Below are positions 9,936 through 18,298 of a stretch of DNA of 64,000 nt, one piece after another. This stretch comes from Oscillospiraceae bacterium (lineage in GTDB: Bacteria > Bacillota > Clostridia > Oscillospirales > Acutalibacteraceae): contig SVOM01000001.1 of assembly GCA_015066405.1 (NCBI GenBank), positions 1 through 64,000 on the forward strand, written 5' to 3'. Both the position numbers and the translations under genes were made by a program. A model generated the notes under the pieces. It was not told the DNA's origin. It did no database searches and saw only the letters and a program-made list of their open reading frames with translations. The number at the start of each line of letters is the position of its first letter. Position 1 is the stretch's first letter.

Positions 9936-10071
9936 ACAAAAAATGCGCAAAAAAAGGTGGAAATATTATATAAAGTATGATATAATTTTAACATAGTATA
10001 CGGTGAGGAAATGCGGTCTTTTAAAAGTCCCATATTTACCGTAACTTTTAAGTATCAAAAGGAGGATTATC

Positions 10072-10569
10072 ATGCAAAAGAAAATCAGTAAACTTCCTTT
10101 CAAAGGCACAGCCGAGCAGGAAGCAGAGCTCAAAGCGTTTATTGCCGAAAATAAGGATGATAAAAGCAAACTTATGGCAGTAATGCAACAGGCTCAGGAA
10201 ATTTACGGCTATCTACCGATGGAAGTACAGCAAATGATAGCTGACGGTATGGATGTTCCGCTTGAAAAGGTATACGGCGTTGCAACATTCTATGCACAGT
10301 TCTCACTCTCTCCAAAGGGCAAATACAATGTATCTGTTTGCCTTGGTACCGCTTGCTATGTAAAGGGTGCGGGTGAGCTTATGGATAAATTGAGCGAAGT
10401 ACTCGGTATCGGTGCTGATGAATGTACTGAGGACGGCAAGTTCTCTCTTACAGCATGTCGTTGTATCGGTGCTTGCGGCTTGGCTCCTGTTCTTACAGTA
10501 AACGATGATGTTTACGGTCGTTTGGTAGTCGATGATATTCCGGGCATTATTGCTAAATATCAGGATTAA
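10072..10569 (+). CDS. hndA: NuoE/HndA-like 24 kDa [2Fe-2S] subunit of NAD(P)-dependent [FeFe] hydrogenase
   Basis: AEIYGYLPMEVQ-like region, VSVCLGTACYVKGA, CRCIGACGLAPV cysteine motifs. Confidence 0.9.
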   Translation: MQKKISKLPFKGTAEQEAELKAFIAENKDDKSKLMAVMQQAQEIYGYLPMEVQQMIADGMDVPLEKVYGVATFYAQFSLSPKGKYNVSVCLGTACYVKGAGELMDKLSEVLGIGADECTEDGKFSLTACRCIGACGLAPVLTVNDDVYGRLVVDDIPGIIAKYQD

Positions 10570-10581
10570 GAGGAAACTCAC

Positions 10582-10935
10582 ATGAAAATAAGTCATATAA
10601 TAGAGCACTTGGATGCCAAGGTTGTATGGGGAGAAGAGCATATCGGTCGCCACGTGTATTCTGCTTGCGGCAGTGATATGATGAGCGATGTTTTAGCCTA
10701 TGTAAAGGACCAATCGGTTTTAATTACAGGTCTTGTAAATCCGCAGGTCATAAGAACTGCCGAGATGATGGATATGGTTTGTATAGTTTTCGTTCGTTCC
10801 AAAATGCCTACAAATGAGATGATAGAATTAGCAAAGGAGAGCGGCATTGTGCTGCTCGCAACCGATAAAAGAATGTATGAGGCATGCGGTAAGCTATATG
10901 CCGCAGGTCTTATAGGAAACGCGGTGCGCAAATGA
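10582..10935 (+). CDS. DRTGG-domain protein 1
   Basis: VLITGLVNPQVIRTAEMMDMVCIVFVRSKMP...GIVLLATDKRMYEACGKLYAAGL. Confidence 0.75.
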   Translation: MKISHIIEHLDAKVVWGEEHIGRHVYSACGSDMMSDVLAYVKDQSVLITGLVNPQVIRTAEMMDMVCIVFVRSKMPTNEMIELAKESGIVLLATDKRMYEACGKLYAAGLIGNAVRK

Positions 10936-11354
10936 GCGATAAGCTGACCTTTGATTTTTTGGTTGACGGTACCGATTTTACATCGGCGGGTCAAGCATCA
11001 GGAAAGCTTAAAAAGAATCTCAGGCAATTAGGCATAGCGCCTGAAACTATACGAAGAGCATCCATAGCAATGTATGAGGGCGAAATCAATATGGTAATTC
11101 ACGCGGGCGGCGGCAAAGCCACCGTAACCGTTAGTGAAGAATGTATTGAAATCACACTTGCCGATAACGGTCCGGGAATTCGGGACATTGAACAGGCAAT
11201 GCAGGAGGGCTTTTCCACTGCAACCGATACCGTCCGTTCGTTGGGCTTTGGCGCAGGTATGGGACTTCCCAATATGAAGCGCTATTCCGATGAAATGACG
11301 ATAGATTCCACTGTCGGTGTCGGCACTACCATAGTGATGAAAATCAACCTTTAA
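10932..11354 (+). CDS. RsbW-like anti-sigma-factor GHKL ATPase
   Basis: ASIAMYEGEINMVIHA N-box, LADNGPGI, GFGAGMGLPNMKRYSD G-boxes; ATGA overlap with upstream gene. Confidence 0.85.
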   Translation: MSDKLTFDFLVDGTDFTSAGQASGKLKKNLRQLGIAPETIRRASIAMYEGEINMVIHAGGGKATVTVSEECIEITLADNGPGIRDIEQAMQEGFSTATDTVRSLGFGAGMGLPNMKRYSDEMTIDSTVGVGTTIVMKINL

Positions 11355-11366
11355 TGGTGAACAGAT

Positions 11367-12650
11367 ATGGAAAATTACAAACATTCCGTTTCGTTGGACG
11401 CATCTAAATGCACAGGCTGTACCACCTGTTTAAAGCACTGTCCCACAGAAGCTATCCGAATTCGCGACGGCCGCGCCGTTATAAATTCAGATAGATGTAT
11501 CGATTGTGGAGAGTGTATCAGGGTTTGTCCCCACAAGGCAAAAAAAGCGGTGCTGGACAGCATCACGGATTTAGGTAAATTCAAATACAAGGTGGCATTA
11601 CCCGCCCCGTCTTTATACGCACAGTTCGAAAATCTTGAGGAGATTGACTATGTTTTGCAAGGACTGCTTGACATAGGATTTGACAAGGTTTATGAGGTGT
11701 CGCGTGCGGCGGAACTTGTATCGGCATACACAAGAAACTATTTAAAAACCGAGGGTATACAAAAACCGGCTATCAGCTCGGCTTGTCCCGCGGTAGTTAG
11801 ACTTATTGAACTAAGGTTTCCATCCCTTAAAGATAATGTTGTTCAAATGTTGCCGCCGATGGAAATTGCGGCATACTTGGCTCGCAAAGAGGTAGAGCAA
11901 GAACATCCCGAGCTAAAACCCGAGGATGTGGGTATATGCTTTATATCTCCTTGTCCTGCCAAAATGAGCTATGTTAAAAACGGACTTTCAAATTATAAAA
12001 GCAAGGTAGATGTAGTGGTTTCTATTTCCGATATTTACTTTTTGCTTATAAATGCTATGAATCGCGGCAAAACACCTACCGTTAATACAGGGTCGGGAAG
12101 AATAGGTATCAGTTGGGCTTCATCAGGCGGTGAGGCAACGGCAATTTTTAATGATAACTATCTTGCGGCCGATGGCATAGAGGATGTTAACCGCATACTT
12201 GATGAAATTGAGAACGGCAATATACCGCATCTTGAGTTTGTTGAGCTTAACGCCTGTACGGGCGGATGTGTAGGCGGTGTGCTTACAATGCAAAATGCAT
12301 TTATAGCTAAGGCAAAGCTGCGCGGGCTTAGAAGATACCTGCCTATATCGGAAAACACGTTAAGTGATGCCGAAACCAAATACATACCCGAGCACTTTTT
12401 CTTCGAGGGTTTCTCAAACTATAGACCTATATCACGGCTTAGCGACAGTATGGCGGAATCTATGCGGATGATGGCCGATATACAAAAACTACGCGCCAAT
12501 CTCCCCGGGTACGACTGCGGCGCTTGCGGTGCACCTACTTGCAGAGCCTTTGCGGAAGATGTTGTAAAGGGTACGGCAGTCCCGCAAGACTGTATACTTA
12601 AATACAAGGACGGCTTTAAAGAATATTTAAAGACTATCGGTAAGGAGTAG
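11367..12650 (+). CDS. [FeFe]-hydrogenase H-cluster-domain protein, sensory HydS-like, with 2x[4Fe-4S] ferredoxin and C-terminal Fe-S domain
   Basis: CTGCTTCLKHCP and CIDCGECIRVCP; SSACPAVV, SPCPAKMS, NACTGGCVGG; C-terminal CGACGAPTCRAFAEDVVKG. No PAS region evident. Confidence 0.85.
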   Translation: MENYKHSVSLDASKCTGCTTCLKHCPTEAIRIRDGRAVINSDRCIDCGECIRVCPHKAKKAVLDSITDLGKFKYKVALPAPSLYAQFENLEEIDYVLQGLLDIGFDKVYEVSRAAELVSAYTRNYLKTEGIQKPAISSACPAVVRLIELRFPSLKDNVVQMLPPMEIAAYLARKEVEQEHPELKPEDVGICFISPCPAKMSYVKNGLSNYKSKVDVVVSISDIYFLLINAMNRGKTPTVNTGSGRIGISWASSGGEATAIFNDNYLAADGIEDVNRILDEIENGNIPHLEFVELNACTGGCVGGVLTMQNAFIAKAKLRGLRRYLPISENTLSDAETKYIPEHFFFEGFSNYRPISRLSDSMAESMRMMADIQKLRANLPGYDCGACGAPTCRAFAEDVVKGTAVPQDCILKYKDGFKEYLKTIGKE

Positions 12651-12655
12651 GGCGT

Positions 12656-12988
12656 ATGACAGTAAGTGAGCTATCAAAAAATAATTCTCTTACCGCACTG
12701 TGTATGCCCGATGGCGATAGGGTTATAAAAGGCGCATATATCGGAGACCTGCTATCTTGGGTGATGGGCAGGGCAAAAGCGGATAATGCGTGGATAACCA
12801 TTATGTCCAACAGTAATACAGTTGCGGTGGCATCTCTTGCCGATGTTTCGTGTGTTATATTAGCCGAAGGCGTAACTCTTGAAGATTCGGTTATTGAAAC
12901 GGCGAAGCAAAATAATATAAATATTTTGTCAACTAACCTTACGGCGTATGAAGCTGCGGTTATGTTGAGCAAGCTTGAAGAAATATGA
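12656..12988 (+). CDS. DRTGG-domain protein 2
   Basis: Same architecture as 10582-10935 (GAYIGDLLSWVMGRAKADNAWITIMSNSNTVAVASLADVSCVILAEG). Confidence 0.65.
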   Translation: MTVSELSKNNSLTALCMPDGDRVIKGAYIGDLLSWVMGRAKADNAWITIMSNSNTVAVASLADVSCVILAEGVTLEDSVIETAKQNNINILSTNLTAYEAAVMLSKLEEI

Positions 12989-13713
12989 ACCGTTATTATT
13001 ACGATTTACACACTCATTCCTGTCTTTCGCCCTGCGCCGATAATGATAATACCCCGTATAATCTTGTGGGTATGGCGGTGCTGTCGGGCATAAACATTTT
13101 AGCGCTTACAGACCACAACACCTGTAAAAATTGCCCCGCGTTTTTTGCGGCGGCCAAACAGTACGGTATTGTAGCCGTGGCGGGAATGGAGCTTACAACG
13201 GCGGAAGAAATACACGTTGTATGCCTTTTTGAAGAACTCGAACGGGCAATGCAGTTTAGTGAAGAAATTGATTCGCGCCGTATAAAAATTAAAAACCGTA
13301 CCGATATTTTCGGCGAGCAGTTAATTATGGGCGAAAACGATGAGATTGTCGGACATGAAGAGTATTTGCTCTCAAATGCCACAACAGTTTCTCTTGATGA
13401 AGTGCCAAAACTTGTCGAAAAATACGGCGGCGTGTGTTTTCCCGCGCATATTGACCGCGTGGCAAACAGCTTAATCGGAGTTTTGGGCGATATACCAAAA
13501 ACACCCGAATTTAACTGCTTTGAGGTCTATGATGCTGAGAAAATACCCGAAATAGTAGAGAAGTACGCTCTTCAAGGCAAAAAAATAATAATCGATTCCG
13601 ATGCGCATTATCTTGATAATGTTAGAGACAAGGAAAATTATTTCGACCTCGATGATGAGCCGTACAGCAGCAATAAAGTGAGAGCATCTCTTTTTAAGGA
13701 GTTAAGAGGATGA
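12985..13713 (+). CDS. PHP-domain phosphoesterase
   Basis: YDLHTHSCLSPC, LALTDHNT, AGMELTT, CFPAHIDR, IIDSDAHYL metal-binding motifs. Confidence 0.9.
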   Translation: MNRYYYDLHTHSCLSPCADNDNTPYNLVGMAVLSGINILALTDHNTCKNCPAFFAAAKQYGIVAVAGMELTTAEEIHVVCLFEELERAMQFSEEIDSRRIKIKNRTDIFGEQLIMGENDEIVGHEEYLLSNATTVSLDEVPKLVEKYGGVCFPAHIDRVANSLIGVLGDIPKTPEFNCFEVYDAEKIPEIVEKYALQGKKIIIDSDAHYLDNVRDKENYFDLDDEPYSSNKVRASLFKELRG

Positions 13714-14261
13714 AGGAATTATCATTAAATATTCTTGATATCACCGAAAACTCGGTAAAAGCGGGCGCTACACTCACAAAAATTTTATTAGAAGAAACTG
13801 ACGACAAATTGACCGTGATAATTGCCGATAACGGCTGCGGTATGAGTGAAGAAACGGTAAAGCGGGTAACCGACCCGTTTTACACAACAAGAACTACAAG
13901 AAAGGTAGGACTTGGTATTCCGTTTTATAAGCTCTCGGCCGAGCAAACGGGCGGCAGTTTCAAAATTGAGTCAAAATACGAAAAAGAATACCCCTTGGAA
14001 CACGGAACGGTGGTAACGGCCGTTTATAACAAAAATCATATTGATTTTACACCACTCGGCGATATAGTCGCCACCATAACAACGCTGATTCAAGGGCATC
14101 CTGATACGGACTTTTTGTTTAGGCACACAAAAAGCGGTAAAACTGCCGAGCTTGATACACGGCAACTCCGTGAGGTGTTGGGCGAAGAGGTTTCGTTATC
14201 AGAATATGAAGTTATTAAATGGATTGAAGAGTTCCTAAAAGAACAGTACATCAATCCTTGA
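13710..14261 (+). CDS. GHKL (HATPase_c) ATP-binding protein without DHp domain
   Basis: NILDITENSVKAGAT, IADNGCGMS, TTRKVGLGIPFYKLSAEQTGG. Confidence 0.85.
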   Translation: MKELSLNILDITENSVKAGATLTKILLEETDDKLTVIIADNGCGMSEETVKRVTDPFYTTRTTRKVGLGIPFYKLSAEQTGGSFKIESKYEKEYPLEHGTVVTAVYNKNHIDFTPLGDIVATITTLIQGHPDTDFLFRHTKSGKTAELDTRQLREVLGEEVSLSEYEVIKWIEEFLKEQYINP

Positions 14262-14291
14262 TAGAATTAATTAAGGAAAGGGTAGAGATTT

Positions 14292-14657
14292 ATGAAAACA
14301 TTGGCTGAACTCCAAGCAATCAAAGACAAAATGAAGGATAAGGTTGTTCTTCGTGAGGGCTTTGGTGAAAAGCGTATAGTTGTAGGTATGGCAACTTGCG
14401 GTATTGCCGCAGGTGCACGTCCTGTACTTAATGCTTTTGTTGAGGGCATCAATAACGCGGGCCTTGCAGGTCAGGTGTCTGTTACCCAGACAGGTTGTAT
14501 CGGTATTTGCCAGTACGAGCCGGTTGTTGAGGTGTTCGAGGCAGGCAAAGAAAAGGTAACCTATGTACAGATGACAGCTGAAAAGGCAGCAAAGGTTATC
14601 GAGCAGCATATAAAAAATGGCAAAGTTGTTAGTGAATACACATACGGCGCCAAGTAG
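14292..14657 (+). CDS. hndB: HndB-like [2Fe-2S] thioredoxin-fold ferredoxin
   Basis: VGMATCGIAAGARPV...VTQTGCIGICQYEPVVEV. Confidence 0.85.
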   Translation: MKTLAELQAIKDKMKDKVVLREGFGEKRIVVGMATCGIAAGARPVLNAFVEGINNAGLAGQVSVTQTGCIGICQYEPVVEVFEAGKEKVTYVQMTAEKAAKVIEQHIKNGKVVSEYTYGAK

Positions 14658-14678
14658 ATAAAAGTGGAGGTATTTTAA

Positions 14679-16493
14679 ATGATTCGTGCACATGTATTGA
14701 TTTGTGGCGGTACCGGTTGTACCTCTTCGGGCAGTAAAAGTATTCAGGCCGCTTTTGAGGAGAACTTAGCAAAAAATGGTCTTACCGATGAAATCAAAAT
14801 CGTTCAGACCGGTTGCTTCGGTCTTTGCGCAATGGGACCTGTTGTTATCGTTCATCCTGACGGTACATTTTACAGCCGTGTAGAGCCCACCGACGTTGCA
14901 GAAATTGTTGAAGAGCATCTTTTAAAAGGCCGTGTAGTTACACGTCTTGAATATAAGGAAGATGAAAACGCAGAGGTTCACGAGAATGTAGCGCTTAACG
15001 ATACAGCGTTCTATCGTTCTCAAACACGTGTAGCTCTTCGTAACTGCGGTGTTATTGACCCCGAAAAAATTGATGAATATATCGCTATGGACGGTTATGC
15101 AGCACTCGGTAAGGTGCTTACCGAAATGACACCTGAGGATGTAATCAAATGCATCAGCGATTCGGGACTTAGAGGACGTGGAGGCGGTGGCTTCCCGACA
15201 GGTCGTAAATGGAGCTTGACAGCTGCTAACTCTGCTGACCAAAAATATGTAGTATGTAACGCCGATGAGGGCGACCCCGGTGCATTTATGGACCGTTCGG
15301 TACTTGAAGGCGACCCGCACTGCCTAATTGAAGCTATGGCTATTGCAGGTTATGCTATCGGTGCTACACAGGGTTATGTATATGTTCGTGCTGAGTATCC
15401 TATCGCCGTTGCCCGTCTTGCAATCGCTATTGACCAGGCAAGAGAGTATGGTCTTCTCGGTAAAAACATTTTCGGCTCCGGCTTTGATTTTGACCTTGGC
15501 ATTCGCTTAGGTGCCGGCGCATTCGTTTGCGGTGAGGAAACCGCTCTTATGACATCTATTGAGGGTAACCGTGGTGAGCCGAGACCCCGTCCGCCGTATC
15601 CGGCAGTTAAGGGACTTTTCGGTAAGCCTACAGTTGAAAATAACGTTGAAACATTTGCAAACGTTCCTCAAATTATTTTACGCGGTGCTGATTGGTTTGC
15701 TTCAATGGGTACCGAAAAATCAAAGGGTACTAAGGTATTCGCTCTTGGTGGTAAAATCAAGAACACAGGTCTTGTAGAAATCCCGATGGGTACTACACTT
15801 CGCCACATTATCGAAGAAATCGGTGGCGGTATTCCTAACGGCAAAAAGTTCAAAGCCGCTCAGACAGGTGGTCCTTCAGGTGGATGTATTCCGGCCTCTC
15901 TTATCGATACCGAGGTTGACTACGATAACTTAACAGCTATCGGCTGTATGATGGGTTCAGGTGGTCTTATCGTAATGGATGAAGATACCTGTATGGTTGA
16001 TATGGCTAAGTTCTTCCTTGAGTTTACGGTTGATGAGTCTTGCGGTAAGTGTACACCCTGCCGCGTAGGCACAAAGAGACTTCTCGAAATGCTCGATAAA
16101 ATTACCGAGGGCAAGGGAACACTTGAGGATATTGATGCTCTCGAAGAGCTTTGTGCTTATATTAAAGCTAATTCGCTTTGCGGTCTCGGTCAAACAGCAC
16201 CGAACCCCGTACTTGCTACACTCAACTTCTTCCGCGATGAGTACATAGCTCACGTTGTTGATAAAAAGTGTCCTGCAGGCGTTTGTAAGGGTCTTCTCAC
16301 ATTCGTAATTGATAAAGATAAATGTATCGGTTGCGGTATGTGTGCAAGAAACTGTCCGGCAGATGCTATTGTTAAGACCGATTATGTAGCACCCGGTCAT
16401 AAATTACCGTCCTACACCATCGATACCGATAAGTGTGTTAAGTGCGGTGCTTGTATTGCTAACTGTAAGTTTAAAGCAATCAGTAAACAGTAA
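14679..16493 (+). CDS. hndC: NuoF-like NAD(P)-/FMN-binding subunit of [FeFe] hydrogenase
   Basis: SGLRGRGGGGFPTGRKW, CNADEGDPGAFMDR, ESCGKCTPCRVG, C-terminal 2x[4Fe-4S] ferredoxin. Confidence 0.95.
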   Translation: MIRAHVLICGGTGCTSSGSKSIQAAFEENLAKNGLTDEIKIVQTGCFGLCAMGPVVIVHPDGTFYSRVEPTDVAEIVEEHLLKGRVVTRLEYKEDENAEVHENVALNDTAFYRSQTRVALRNCGVIDPEKIDEYIAMDGYAALGKVLTEMTPEDVIKCISDSGLRGRGGGGFPTGRKWSLTAANSADQKYVVCNADEGDPGAFMDRSVLEGDPHCLIEAMAIAGYAIGATQGYVYVRAEYPIAVARLAIAIDQAREYGLLGKNIFGSGFDFDLGIRLGAGAFVCGEETALMTSIEGNRGEPRPRPPYPAVKGLFGKPTVENNVETFANVPQIILRGADWFASMGTEKSKGTKVFALGGKIKNTGLVEIPMGTTLRHIIEEIGGGIPNGKKFKAAQTGGPSGGCIPASLIDTEVDYDNLTAIGCMMGSGGLIVMDEDTCMVDMAKFFLEFTVDESCGKCTPCRVGTKRLLEMLDKITEGKGTLEDIDALEELCAYIKANSLCGLGQTAPNPVLATLNFFRDEYIAHVVDKKCPAGVCKGLLTFVIDKDKCIGCGMCARNCPADAIVKTDYVAPGHKLPSYTIDTDKCVKCGACIANCKFKAISKQ

Positions 16494-16511
16494 GAAAGGA
16501 GCCTAATTATA

Positions 16512-18248
16512 ATGGAAATGGTAAATGTAAAAGTAAATGGTATTGCCGTTAGCGTACCGAAGGGCTCCACAATTTTGGAGGCCGCACGTAAAGCAGGTGT
16601 TGAAATTCCGACACTGTGTTACATGAAAGAGAAAAACGAAATCGGCGCTTGCCGTATCTGCGTTGTTGAGGCAACAGGTGCCAGAGGATTGGTTACCGCT
16701 TGCGTATACCCCGTAGCTGAGGGTATGGAAATCCAAACCAACACCGCAAAGGTTCAGAAAGCTCGCAAAACAACACTCGAACTCATTCTCTCTACCCATG
16801 AGAAAAAGTGCTTGTCATGTAAGCGTTCTACCAACTGCGAATTGCAAAAGCTTTGCCGTGAGTATGGCGTAGAAGAAGACACCTTCGGTGGTTACAGACC
16901 GATTTATGAAATTGATGATTCAACTCCGCATCTTATCAGAGATAACAATAAATGTATTCTCTGCCGCCGTTGCGTTGCTGTTTGTAACGAGCAGTATGTA
17001 AGCGTTATCGGTGCAAACGACCGCGGTATTGATACCAACATCGGTTCACCCTTTAACCTTAAGCTTAACAATGTTCCTTGTATCTCTTGCGGTCAGTGTA
17101 CTGCCGTTTGTCCGACAGGCGCACTTACCGAAAAGGATGATACTGATAAGGTATGGGCTGCTTTGGCAGACCCCACCAAGCACGTTGTTGTTCAGACGGC
17201 TCCGTCTATTCGTGCAACACTCGGCGAATGCTTTGATATGCCGATAGGCACAAACATTGAGGGCAAAATGGTTGCCGCGCTTCGCCGCCTTGGTTTTGCA
17301 AAGGTTTTTGATACCGACTTTGCTGCCGACCTTACTATCGTTGAGGAAGCTAACGAGCTTGTAGAGCGTATTAAGAACGGTGGCACTTTACCGATGATTA
17401 CATCTTGCTCGCCCGGTTGGGTTAAGTTCTGCGAACTTTATTACCCCGATATGTTAGAGCATTTATCATCATGTAAATCTCCTCAGCAGATGGCAGGTGC
17501 CGTAATTAAAACCTATTATGCAGATAAAATGGGCATTGATCCTAAGGATATCGTTAGCGTATCTATTATGCCTTGTACTGCTAAGAAGTTTGAAATCGGC
17601 CGTGAAGACCAGTCTGCAGCAGGCGTACCTGATGTTGATATCGCTCTCACAACCCGTGAGCTTGCACGTATGATTGATAGAGCAGGTATTAAGTTCACAG
17701 CTCTTCCCGATGAAGAGTTTGATTCTCCGCTCGGCGAAGATACAGGCGCTGCCGTTATCTTCGGTGCAACAGGCGGTGTTATGGAAGCGGCAGTTCGTAC
17801 TGCAAATGCTTGGCTTAACGGTGCAAATGAAGCTATCGAGCTCGAAGCAGTTCGCGGTACTATGGGCCTTAAAACCGCTACAGTTAACGTTGGCGGTACA
17901 GAGCTTAAATTAGCCGTTGCTTCAGGCGCTGCAGCCGCTAAGGTTGTTATGGATAAGCTCAAAAACGGCAACCCTGACGGGTGGGGCTTTATCGAGATTA
18001 TGGGATGTCCCGGTGGCTGTGTAAACGGCGGCGGTCAGCCCATCCAGCCGCAGTATGTTCGTGATACTGTGGACCTTAAAGCAGTTCGTGCTAAGGCGCT
18101 TTATGACCAAGATAAAGCAAGTGCAATCCGTATGTCGCACGAGTCTCCCGTTATCAAAACTCTTTACAGTGAGTGGTATGACGGTTTTGGCGGCCACAAG
18201 GCACACCACGATCTCCACACAACATACACTGCACGTAAGAAATATTAA
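16512..18248 (+). CDS. hndD: NAD(P)-dependent [FeFe] hydrogenase catalytic subunit
   Basis: N-terminal [2Fe-2S], HEKKCLSCKRSTNCELQKLC, 2x[4Fe-4S], ITSCSPGW, IMPCTAKKFE, MGCPGGCVNGGGQP, C-terminal SSU-like tail. Confidence 0.95.
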   Translation: MEMVNVKVNGIAVSVPKGSTILEAARKAGVEIPTLCYMKEKNEIGACRICVVEATGARGLVTACVYPVAEGMEIQTNTAKVQKARKTTLELILSTHEKKCLSCKRSTNCELQKLCREYGVEEDTFGGYRPIYEIDDSTPHLIRDNNKCILCRRCVAVCNEQYVSVIGANDRGIDTNIGSPFNLKLNNVPCISCGQCTAVCPTGALTEKDDTDKVWAALADPTKHVVVQTAPSIRATLGECFDMPIGTNIEGKMVAALRRLGFAKVFDTDFAADLTIVEEANELVERIKNGGTLPMITSCSPGWVKFCELYYPDMLEHLSSCKSPQQMAGAVIKTYYADKMGIDPKDIVSVSIMPCTAKKFEIGREDQSAAGVPDVDIALTTRELARMIDRAGIKFTALPDEEFDSPLGEDTGAAVIFGATGGVMEAAVRTANAWLNGANEAIELEAVRGTMGLKTATVNVGGTELKLAVASGAAAAKVVMDKLKNGNPDGWGFIEIMGCPGGCVNGGGQPIQPQYVRDTVDLKAVRAKALYDQDKASAIRMSHESPVIKTLYSEWYDGFGGHKAHHDLHTTYTARKKY

Positions 18249-18259
18249 TTTCTAAATTA

Positions 18260-18298
18260 ATAACCCCGATATGCTAAGCATATCGGGGTTATTTTTTA
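18260..18298. terminator. Bidirectional terminator hndD / comEC
   Basis: AATAACCCCGATATGC TAA GCATATCGGGGTTATTTTTT. Confidence 0.85.
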
